Below are positions 1-6,350 of a stretch of 12,431 nt of DNA, in pieces. This DNA comes from JAAAPF01 sp964481035 (GTDB lineage: Bacteria > Pseudomonadota > Alphaproteobacteria > Geminicoccales > Geminicoccaceae). The DNA lies in the NCBI GenBank assembly GCA_964481035.1, contig CAYZSE010000103.1, positions 1-12,431 of the forward strand, in the 5' to 3' direction. Position 1 is the first letter of the stretch. Every line of letters begins with the position of its first letter. The position numbers were made by a program, and so were the translations under genes. The notes below the pieces were generated by a model that had not been told where the DNA came from, made no database searches, and saw nothing but the letters and a program-made list of their open reading frames with translations.

Positions 1-65
1 CCGCCTCGCCCCCCTTGCGCATCTACGCCGAGCGCGCCGAGCGCAAGGAGGGGACCTCCCGTTGA
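1..65 (+). CDS. 3' end of an unidentified plus-strand gene (partial)
   Basis: The frame that starts at base 3 reads A-S-P-P-L-R-I-Y-A-E-R-A-E-R-K-E-G-T-S-R and stops at TGA 63-65. Nineteen of the 20 sense codons end in G or C, which matches the real genes in this window, so this is probably the C-terminus of a protein that begins outside it. The tail is charged and hydrophilic. Too little is visible to name a family. An 8-bp inverted repeat (13-20 with 41-48) lies inside these codons. Confidence 0.5.
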   Translation, partial: ASPPLRIYAERAERKEGTSR

Positions 66-222
66 CGCCCCGCGCCGGCCTCGCCGAGGACCGAGCATCG
101 GGGTCGCGCCGATCCCCGCGATCGAGCGTGAGCGGCGAACGCCATGAGCATCATCGGGCCGGCAAAGGCCGCGGCCGGACGAAGGTACGGGCGGGCGCGC
201 GCCGGCAGCGGCTGAGCGGCCG

Positions 223-987
223 ATGATCGACGGGCTCGCGCCGGCAGGGCTCGGCGCGCCCGCGGCTTGGCTCCTCGTCGCCGCCAGCCTCGCCACGTCC
301 TTCGTCACCGCCGCGTTCGGCATCGGCGGCGGGGTGTTGATGCTCGGGGTGATCGCGACCGCGCTGCCGCCCGCAGCCGTCATCCCGGTGCACGGCGTCA
401 TCCAGCTCGGCTCGAACGCGGGCCGGACGGTGCTGCTGGTCAAGAGCATCTCCGGCGAGCTGGCCCTGCCCTTCCTCGCCGGCAGCGTGCTCGGTGCGGC
501 GGCGGGCGCGATGGTCGTCGTCGAGCTCCCACCGGCGCTCTGGCAGACCGCGCTGGGCCTTTTCATCCTCTGGTCCGCCTGGGCGCGACTGCCGGCCTTT
601 CGCGGCCGCGGCGCGCTCGTCGCCACCGGCGTGGTCTCGACCTTCTTCAGCATGTTCTTCGGCGCGACCGGCCCGTTCGTCGCCGGCGTTCTCAAGCCCC
701 TTCGGCTCGACCGGCGCGTGCACGTGGCGACCCACGCGGCCTGCCTGACCGCGCAGCATCTCTTGAAGGTGATGGCGTTCGGCGCCCTCGGCTTCGCCTT
801 CGTCGACTACGCACCCTTCCTCGCGCTGATGATCGCCGCGGGCTTCGCAGGCACCGGGCTCGGCGGTCGTGTCCTCGCCGGCCGCGACGACGAGCGCTTC
901 CATCTGGTCTTGAGCCTGATTCTCTCCGCCCTGGCGCTACGCCTCGTCTGGGCCGGCCTCATCGACCTCGCGGCCGCCCCTCAATAG
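223..987 (+). CDS. TauE/SafE (TSUP) family sulfite/anion exporter-like permease
   Basis: A 254-residue integral membrane protein of the TSUP (TauE/SafE, formerly DUF81) family. Members move sulfite, sulfonates or other small organic anions across the inner membrane. The family signature is clear: a glycine-rich first helix with FGIGGGVLMLG near residues 32-43, then PVHGVIQLGSNAGR near 56-69, and in the second half FFGATGPFVAG followed by a histidine-rich helix (HAACLTAQHLLK). This two-half layout is typical of the family's internal repeat. Long hydrophobic stretches suggest about eight membrane segments, and the length is normal. ATG 223 is the first good start in frame, with a GAG-type ribosome site just upstream (GCTGAG). 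Its last seven bases overlap the tail of the convergent CBS gene. The substrate cannot be read from sequence; no sulfonate or taurine genes are adjacent. Confidence 0.85.
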   Translation: MIDGLAPAGLGAPAAWLLVAASLATSFVTAAFGIGGGVLMLGVIATALPPAAVIPVHGVIQLGSNAGRTVLLVKSISGELALPFLAGSVLGAAAGAMVVVELPPALWQTALGLFILWSAWARLPAFRGRGALVATGVVSTFFSMFFGATGPFVAGVLKPLRLDRRVHVATHAACLTAQHLLKVMAFGALGFAFVDYAPFLALMIAAGFAGTGLGGRVLAGRDDERFHLVLSLILSALALRLVWAGLIDLAAAPQ

Positions 988-1600
988 GCGCCGGTGAGGT
1001 ACGGCGGCCGGATGGCGAGGTGGTTCTCGACGCCCTCCACACCCGGTATGCCGCGCGCGGCGACCTCGACCGCCTGCTTCTCGGTGTCGCTGGCAACGAA
1101 GCCCCACAGGCCGACCCGACGCTCGGTGGCGATGACGTTGAGGGTCGTCGTCGTGGCGAGCCCGGCCTTCTGGATCTCCTCGATGACCGCCTCGGCGAGC
1201 TGCTGGTCGTCGACGGCCACCGGCTCGGCGATGTGTTGCGCAGCCTTGGTCAACAGGCGCAGGAGATCGGAGCGGCTGACGATGCCCAGCAGCCGGCCCT
1301 CGTCGAGCACCGGCACGCGCTTGATCTTGTGCCGGTCCATGAGCATCGCGACCTCGGCCACCTCGGCATCGGGTCCGACCGTCTTTAGGTCCGTGGTCAT
1401 GACCGTGGCCGCCGTCTGGCCGTGCGCCTTGAGGTAGGCCCTGGCGCGATCCTCGGTCGAGCGGAAGAGCTCGGCCCACCACGAGACCGTGGGCTCGGTG
1501 CCGGCTTCCTCGCGGTGCAGCAGGTCGCCTTCCGAGACGAGACCGACGAGCTTGCCGTCGGCCACCACCGGCACGGCGCTGATGCGTCGCTCGACCAGCA
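981..1600 (-). CDS. CBS-domain pair plus BON domain protein, 5' end lost in the gap
   Basis: The 205 visible residues hold the rest of a first CBS motif (LVERRISAVPVVADGKLVG, then SEGDLLHREE) and a linker. A complete second CBS motif follows (TVMTTDLKTVGPDAEVAEVA, then KIKRVPVLDEGRLLGIVSRS), then a C-terminal BON domain (TLNVIATERRVGLWGFVASD, ending in a GVEGVENHLAI strand). CBS pairs usually bind adenine nucleotides. BON domains usually bind membranes or phospholipids. CBS-BON proteins are common in proteobacteria and are often described as stress-related regulators, but no specific target is known to me. About 25 N-terminal residues, including the start of the first CBS motif, should lie in the N run. 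The stop codon overlaps the end of the convergent permease gene. Confidence 0.87.
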
Positions 1601-1700
1601 NNNNNNNNNNNNNNNNNNNNNNNNNNNNNNNNNNNNNNNNNNNNNNNNNNNNNNNNNNNNNNNNNNNNNNNNNNNNNNNNNNNNNNNNNNNNNNNNNNNN
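1601..1700. other. Assembly gap of 100 N, probably a placeholder of unknown true length
   Basis: Exactly 100 undetermined bases separate two divergent genes that are both cut at their 5' ends. The missing coding sequence (about 25 codons of the CBS gene and about 15 codons of the transporter, by comparison with usual family lengths) needs about 120 bases before any promoter is counted. The real interval is therefore probably longer than 100 bases. Confidence 0.95.
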
Positions 1701-2879
1701 TTCCTTCTGCTCCTCGTCGCGCTCACGGCGATGGGTCCCTTCGCCATGCAGATCTTTTTGCCGGCGCTGCCCGCGATCCAGCACGCCTTCGCGGTCGACG
1801 TGGCGACGGCGCAGCTGGTCTTCAGCCTCTCGGGCTTCGCCATGGCGCTGGGCACCCTCGCCTACGGCCCTCTCGCCGACCGCCACGGCCGCCGCCCCGT
1901 CCTGCTGGCGGCCGCCGTGCTGTTCGTCGTCGGCAGCCTCATCGCGACGATGGCCGCGACCATCGAGGTCTTGATCCTCGGTCGCGTGGTCCAGGCGGCG
2001 GGCGGCGTCGCCGGCCTGGTCTTGACCCGCACGATCATGCGCGACCTCTTCGATCGCTCGCGCTCGGCGGAGATGATCGCCTGGCTCACCACCGGCATGG
2101 TCGCCGTGCCGATGGTCTCGCCGGCGATCGGCGGCCTCCTGGTCGACTTCGCCTCCTGGCGCCTGAACTTCCTGTTCCCGGCGGTCGCCGGCGTGGCGCT
2201 CGTCGTCGCCACCTGGCGCGGGCTGCCGGAGACACGGCCGGCCGGCACCGCCGCCCGGACCGGCCGCGGCTTTCTCGACGGCGCCGGCAGGCTCGTCCGG
2301 CACCCGCACTTCCTGGGCTACATGTTGCACGGCACGGGCTCGTTCTCGGCCTTCTTCGCGTTCCTCGCCGGCGCCCCCTACATCGTGCAAGGGGTGATGG
2401 GTCAGCCAGCGACGGCCTACGGCTTCTGGTTCATCGCCAACGCCTTTGGCTTCATGATGGGCAACCTGACCGCGGCACGGCTGTCGGCCTGGTTCGGGCT
2501 CGACCGCATGATCGTCGCCGGCACGGCGCTCGTGCTCTTAGGCGTCGGCCTCACCATCGCGGTCATGCTGGGCGGCTGGTGGACGCCCCTTGGCCTGTTC
2601 CTGCCGATGATGGTCACCGCCTACGGCCAGGGGCTCGGCATGCCCAACGCCCAGGCCGGCGCGATCTCGGTCGACCCCGATCTCGCCGGCACCGCCTCCG
2701 GGCTCGCCGGCTTCGCGCAGATGGCCGTGGCCTCGGCCGTCTCACAGCTCGTCGGCGTTGTCCAGAACGGCACCCCCTACCCGATGCTCGCGGTGATGCT
2801 CGTCTGCGGGCTGGCCATGACGGGCTCGCTGGCGCTCATCTTCCGGGCGAGCCCCCGGCCCGTCGAGCGGCCGGCCTGA
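1701..2879 (+). CDS. Bcr/CflA family multidrug MFS transporter (5' end lost in the gap)
   Basis: The 392 visible residues make up nearly all of a 12-helix major facilitator protein of the Bcr/CflA group, which exports drugs such as bicyclomycin or chloramphenicol, and sometimes sulfonamides or amino acids, by proton antiport. Helix 1 is present (GPFAMQIFLPALPAIQHAF resembles the first helix of Bcr proteins). The MFS loop 2-3 motif is seen as GPLADRHGRRPVLL, and RTIMRDLFDRSRSAEMIAW and GYMLHGTGSFSAFFAFLAG also match Bcr/CflA proteins. GTASGLAGFAQM marks the late helices, and the protein ends in a short polar tail (RASPRPVERPA). Only about 10-20 N-terminal residues and the start codon appear to be missing. 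It is transcribed away from the CBS-BON gene, so both promoters should lie in the gap. The true substrate is unknown. Confidence 0.88.
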   Translation, partial: FLLLLVALTAMGPFAMQIFLPALPAIQHAFAVDVATAQLVFSLSGFAMALGTLAYGPLADRHGRRPVLLAAAVLFVVGSLIATMAATIEVLILGRVVQAAGGVAGLVLTRTIMRDLFDRSRSAEMIAWLTTGMVAVPMVSPAIGGLLVDFASWRLNFLFPAVAGVALVVATWRGLPETRPAGTAARTGRGFLDGAGRLVRHPHFLGYMLHGTGSFSAFFAFLAGAPYIVQGVMGQPATAYGFWFIANAFGFMMGNLTAARLSAWFGLDRMIVAGTALVLLGVGLTIAVMLGGWWTPLGLFLPMMVTAYGQGLGMPNAQAGAISVDPDLAGTASGLAGFAQMAVASAVSQLVGVVQNGTPYPMLAVMLVCGLAMTGSLALIFRASPRPVERPA

Positions 2880-3017
2880 CCGCCCGACGACCCGCCGCCG
2901 CCCGCGACCGCAGGCGCGGCCGTTGGCCCGGCTCCGCCTGGCGACGGGTCCGAAAGGCCACATCGACCGTCGACGCCGAGGCCGGAAAAGACCGTGCCGA
3001 TGCGGCGAGCGATAGGC

Positions 3018-3055
3018 TATAGACGGGGCTCGTCGATCAGAGAGGTCTTGCAATC
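3018..3055 (+). promoter_or_regulatory. Possible -10 box and ribosome binding site of the TRAP operon
   Basis: TATAGA at 3018-3023 is the only AT-rich hexamer of this kind in the 176-base spacer before dctP. It would place transcription start about 25 bases ahead of the ATG. No convincing -35 box lies 16-18 bases upstream, so the promoter call is weak. AGAGAGG at 3039-3045, ten bases before ATG 3056, is a good Shine-Dalgarno site and supports that start. Confidence 0.3.
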
Positions 3056-4111
3056 ATGCGGTTGGATCGTTTCATCTCGGCTGGCGTCGCCGGCATCCTG
3101 CTGGCCCCGACAGCGGCGGACGTGGAGGCTAAAGATCGGGTGCGTTGGCGCGTACCGATCGCCTTTCCCTCCTCCCTGCCGGCGCTGGGCGACAACATGC
3201 CCTGGGTCGCCGAGCAGGTCGCGGCGGCGTCGGGCGGTCGCATCGAGATGCGGGTCATCGAGCCCGGCGAGATGGTTCCGGCCCTCGAGCTCTCGGAGGC
3301 GGTGGGCCAGGCCCAGGTGACCGCCGGCTACAACTGGCTCGGTTACGACCAGGGGCGCATCCCCGCCTCCCCGCTCTTCTCGGCGGTGCCCTTCGGCATG
3401 GAGCCTTGGGAATATCTTTCCTGGTGGCACAGCGGCGGTGGCCGCGAGCTCGCCGAGGAGATCTACGGCGCGATCGACGTCCGGCCGATCTTCTGCGGCC
3501 TGACCGGCCCGGAGACGGCCGGCTGGTTCAAGCAGCCGATCGAGGGCGTCGCCGACATCGACGGGCTCAAGATCCGCTTCGCCGGGCTCGGCGGCCAAGT
3601 GCTCGAATCGCTCGGCGCCTCGGTCTCGATCATCCCGGGCGGTGAGATCTACCAGGCGCTGGAGCGTGGGGTGATCGACGCCAGCGAGTTCTCCCAGCCG
3701 GTGGTCGACCAGCGGCTGGGCTTTCATCAAGTAGCCCCCTACAACTACTTTCCCGGCTGGCACCAGACCTTCACGGCCTTCCACCTCGTCGTCAACACCG
3801 GGGCCTGGGACGGGCTCGATCCGGCGGACCAAGCCCTGATCCGGCTCGCCTGCTCGGCCGGGGTGATGAACAACCTCGCGGCCTCGGAAGCGCTGCAGGG
3901 CGAGATCATCGCCGGCTTCCCCGACATCGGCGTGACGGCGACCACCCTGCCGGAAGAGGTCCTTCGCGAGCTGGAAGCGGCGACGACCAGCGTCCTCGAG
4001 GCGCAGGCGGCGGCGGACGGGGACTTCGCCCGCGTCTACGCGAGCCAGCAGGCGTTCTCGGCGGATTATCAGAACTGGAAGGAGCTCGGCTACCTGCCGC
4101 GCGACTTCTGA
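3056..4111 (+). CDS. dctP: TRAP transporter periplasmic substrate-binding protein, DctP family
   Basis: The 351-residue solute receptor of a TRAP (tripartite ATP-independent periplasmic) importer. It should bind an organic acid in the periplasm and pass it to the two membrane proteins encoded next. A short signal peptide is visible: MRLDR, a hydrophobic ISAGVAGILLAP core and a likely cut after VEA near residue 25. The mature protein opens with a typical strand (RVRWRVPIAFP). The family signature KIRFAGLGGQVLESLG follows; its Arg174 is the candidate for gripping the substrate carboxylate. Then comes PGGEIYQALERGVIDASEF. This wording resembles the alpha-keto acid/'mannitol-chloroaromatic' subfamily (TakP-like) more than classic C4-dicarboxylate DctP. 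The length is normal. It is first in an operon with dctQ, dctM and a CoA-transferase. The substrate is not determined. Confidence 0.92.
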   Translation: MRLDRFISAGVAGILLAPTAADVEAKDRVRWRVPIAFPSSLPALGDNMPWVAEQVAAASGGRIEMRVIEPGEMVPALELSEAVGQAQVTAGYNWLGYDQGRIPASPLFSAVPFGMEPWEYLSWWHSGGGRELAEEIYGAIDVRPIFCGLTGPETAGWFKQPIEGVADIDGLKIRFAGLGGQVLESLGASVSIIPGGEIYQALERGVIDASEFSQPVVDQRLGFHQVAPYNYFPGWHQTFTAFHLVVNTGAWDGLDPADQALIRLACSAGVMNNLAASEALQGEIIAGFPDIGVTATTLPEEVLRELEAATTSVLEAQAAADGDFARVYASQQAFSADYQNWKELGYLPRDF

Positions 4112-4119
4112 TCCGTGCA

Positions 4120-4159
4120 CGCCGCGGCCGTGGCGGCGATCGCCGGCGCGGCCGCGGCG
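4120..4159. repeat. 40-base near-perfect palindrome in the dctP-dctQ spacer
   Basis: The two 20-base halves, centred between 4139 and 4140, pair along their length. The only exceptions are a G/G mismatch (4133 with 4146) and a T/G pair (4131 with 4148) that can wobble in RNA. The outer arms CGCCGCGGCC (4120-4129) and GGCCGCGGCG (4150-4159) are perfect, and the centre is GGCGATCGCC. No T tract follows, so it does not look like an intrinsic terminator. It starts nine bases after the dctP stop codon. A stable stem here could protect the dctP message from 3' decay and raise binding protein above permease. That function is inferred. Confidence 0.75.
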
Positions 4160-4200
4160 GCTGCGGTTCCGCCAGCTCAACCTCCGGAATGAGAGCCTCG

Positions 4201-4779
4201 ATGTCCGAGCATACGGCCGAGCTATCACCCGGCGCGCCCGCGACGCTACCCCACACCCGATTCTCGGCCGCGACCGACCTGGCGATCAACCGAATCGGGT
4301 CGCTGGCGTCGTGGCTGTGGGCGCTGATCATCGCCGCGATCGTCGTCAACGTCGTCTACCGCTACGCGTTCCGCAACAATTTCGGCCAGCTCGAGGAGCT
4401 GCAATGGCACCTCTACGCCGTCGCCTTCCTCATCGGCCTCTCCTACGCGGTCGTCTCCGACAACCACGTCCGGGTCGACGTCATCTACGGCAGCCGCTCG
4501 CTGCGCACCAAGGCCTGGATCGACCTGATCGGCATCGTCGTCTTCGCGTTGCCGTTCGTCGTCCTGGTCCTCTGGTACGGCGTTCCCTTCGTCGTCGCCG
4601 CCTTCGAGGCCGGTGAGCGCAGCGATCAGCCGAGCGGCCTGCCGCACCGCTTCCTGATCAAGGGCGCCCTCGTCGTGGCGTTCGCGCTCCTGCTGATGGC
4701 CTTCCTCGCGCGGCTGTCGCGCACGACGGCGCTGCTCTTCGGGTTCCCTCGTCCCATCGACGCGCGAAGCGGGGCTTGA
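4201..4779 (+). CDS. dctQ: TRAP transporter small permease, DctQ family
   Basis: A 192-residue inner-membrane protein, the small (four-helix) subunit of the TRAP importer. It pairs with the large permease and helps dock the substrate-loaded receptor. Visible segments: helix 1 SWLWALIIAAIVVNVVYRY; then the family hallmark EELQWHLYAVAFLIGLSY followed by DNHVRVDV; helix 3 LIGIVVFALPFVVLVLWYG; and helix 4 LVVAFALLLMAFLARLS. The EELQWH and DNHVRVDV motifs are typical of DctQ proteins. I chose ATG 4201 because GAGAG (4191-4195) sits five bases ahead. ATG 4189 in the same frame would add four residues (MRAS) but has no properly spaced ribosome site. The gene follows the palindrome and ends three bases before dctM. 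Confidence 0.9.
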   Translation: MSEHTAELSPGAPATLPHTRFSAATDLAINRIGSLASWLWALIIAAIVVNVVYRYAFRNNFGQLEELQWHLYAVAFLIGLSYAVVSDNHVRVDVIYGSRSLRTKAWIDLIGIVVFALPFVVLVLWYGVPFVVAAFEAGERSDQPSGLPHRFLIKGALVVAFALLLMAFLARLSRTTALLFGFPRPIDARSGA

Positions 4780-4782
4780 GCC

Positions 4783-6219
4783 GTGGAGTTCAACGACATC
4801 CTCGCCGTCGTCCTCTTCGGCGGCTTCATCCTCCTGCTCTTCAGCGGCTTTCCGATCGCCTGGCTGCTGGGCGGCTTCTCCGTTCTCGTCGCCACCTTCG
4901 CCATCTTCGTCGACCGCAACATGCAGGATTGGCTCGTCGCCAACTTCCCCGACACCTGGCTCGACATCGGCTGGCCCTACGTGTCCGCGATCGTCCGCAA
5001 CATCTGGGACCAGGCGATGGCCAACGAGGTCCTGGTCGCGTTGCCGATGTTCATCTTCATGGGCTTCATGCTCGACCGCTCGGGGATCGCCGAGGTTCTC
5101 ATGAAGAGCTTCGCGCAGGTCTTCGGCCAGCTGCGCGGCGGCTATGCCATCACCGTGGTCCTCATCGGCATTCTCTTGGCGGCCTCGACCGGGGTCGTCG
5201 GCGCGTCGGTGGTGCTCTTGGCGCTGCTCGGCCTGCCCGTCATGCTGACCAACCGCTACGAGCCGGAGCTCGCCGTCGGCACCGTCACCGCGGTCGGAAC
5301 CCTGGGCATCTTGATCCCGCCGTCGATCATGCTCGTGCTGATGGCAGACAAGCTGGCGATCTCGCCGGGCGGCCTCTTCCTCGGCGCGCTCTTTCCGGGC
5401 CTGCTTCTGGGCGTGCTCTACATCTCCTACATCATCCTCACCGGCCTGTTGCGGCCGCAGGCCCTGCCGGCGCCGCCGCCGGGCGAGCCGGTGAGCGTGC
5501 GCATGGTACTCGGCCTGCTCTTGGCGGTGGTGCCGCCGGTATTGCTGATCCTCGCCGTGCTCGGCTCGATCTTCTTCGGCATCGCCACCCCGACCGAAGC
5601 CTCCGGCGTCGGCGCGCTCGGCGCCACCATCCTCGCCCTGGCCAACCGGCGCCTCGATGTGCGGACGTTTCGCGAGGTCTCCGAGGCGACCACGCGCACC
5701 AGCGCCTTCATTCTCGCCATCGTCCTCGGCGCGATCGCCTTCGCCCACGTCCTGCGCGGCCTCGAGGGCGACCTGCTGATCGAGAACTGGATCATCGGGC
5801 TGGAGCTCGGCAACACCGGCACGGTCATCTTGATCCTGGCGATCGTCTTCGCCCTCGGCTTCGTGCTCGACTGGATCCAGATCGTCTTGATCATCCTGCC
5901 CCTGGCCGCCGGCTTGATCGGCAACCCGTCGCAGCCGGCGAGCGGGATGTGGGACGAGCTCGGCTTTCGCAGCCCGGACGAGGCGCTGATCTGGTTCACC
6001 GTGATCTTCGCGATCGTGCTGCAGACGTCGTTCCTGACACCGCCCGTCGGCTATGCGCTCTTCTACGTCAAGGGCGTCGCCCCGCCGGGCATCACGCTGA
6101 TGCACATCTACCGCGGCGTCTTGCCCTACATCGCGCTCCAGGCCGCCGCCGCGATGGTCGTGTTTCACTGGCGCGATCTCGTGATCTGGCTGCCGAACCT
6201 GGCGTTGACGCCGTCTTGA
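4783..6219 (+). CDS. dctM: TRAP transporter large permease, DctM family
   Basis: A 478-residue multi-helix protein, the transport subunit that brings the organic acid into the cytoplasm with sodium ions. Conserved pieces are easy to see: LPMFIFMGFMLDRSGIAEVL, GIPL-like repeat motifs such as GILIPPSIMLVLMAD (from residue 175), and PTEASGVGALGA (from residue 270), which is the classic DctM signature. The C-terminal half carries FVLDWIQIVLIILPLAAGLI and SFLTPPVGYALFYVKGVAP. It is about 50 residues longer than a classic DctM (about 425). The extra is mostly an N-terminal insertion (near DRNMQDWLVANFPDTWLDIG), as in the TakP-type subfamily. The start is GTG 4783, three bases after the dctQ stop, which suggests translational coupling. 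The closing residues sit in the membrane edge (LPNLALTPS). Confidence 0.92.
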   Translation: MEFNDILAVVLFGGFILLLFSGFPIAWLLGGFSVLVATFAIFVDRNMQDWLVANFPDTWLDIGWPYVSAIVRNIWDQAMANEVLVALPMFIFMGFMLDRSGIAEVLMKSFAQVFGQLRGGYAITVVLIGILLAASTGVVGASVVLLALLGLPVMLTNRYEPELAVGTVTAVGTLGILIPPSIMLVLMADKLAISPGGLFLGALFPGLLLGVLYISYIILTGLLRPQALPAPPPGEPVSVRMVLGLLLAVVPPVLLILAVLGSIFFGIATPTEASGVGALGATILALANRRLDVRTFREVSEATTRTSAFILAIVLGAIAFAHVLRGLEGDLLIENWIIGLELGNTGTVILILAIVFALGFVLDWIQIVLIILPLAAGLIGNPSQPASGMWDELGFRSPDEALIWFTVIFAIVLQTSFLTPPVGYALFYVKGVAPPGITLMHIYRGVLPYIALQAAAAMVVFHWRDLVIWLPNLALTPS

Positions 6220-6245
6220 CCCCGGACGCGAAAGGACACGCGCCG

Positions 6246-6350
6246 ATGCCGCTCGTCCCGCCGATGGCGCGCTGCGCGCCTCCCTCGTGCCTCACCCGCC
6301 GTCGTGCCCGCCGCGGCGCCGTCGCAGGCGTGGACGGCACACATGCGTGA
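6246..6350 (+). CDS. Possible 34-codon leader ORF overlapping the CoA-transferase start
   Basis: This small frame begins MPLVPPMARCAPPSCLTRR and ends in TGA 6348-6350, three codons into the next gene in another frame (ATGCGTGA arrangement). AAAGGA lies about nine bases ahead of its ATG, a better ribosome site than that of the large gene. The product is proline- and arginine-rich with two cysteines and matches nothing I recognise. It could be a translated leader that couples the CoA-transferase to dctM, or chance. A frame of this length is common in such GC-rich DNA. Confidence 0.2.
   Translation: MPLVPPMARCAPPSCLTRRRARRGAVAGVDGTHA

Noticed and set aside
1422..1700. Continuous frame joining sequence left of the gap to the MFS transporter
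   Set aside because: Frame continuity through N is meaningless, and the left part is antisense to the CBS domains.
4246..6168. Very long open frame on the minus strand, opposite dctQ and dctM
   Set aside because: Its protein is extremely rich in Asp, Glu, Arg and Gly with no fold-like pattern, while the opposite strand encodes clear TRAP permease motifs. It is a by-product of GC-rich codon use.
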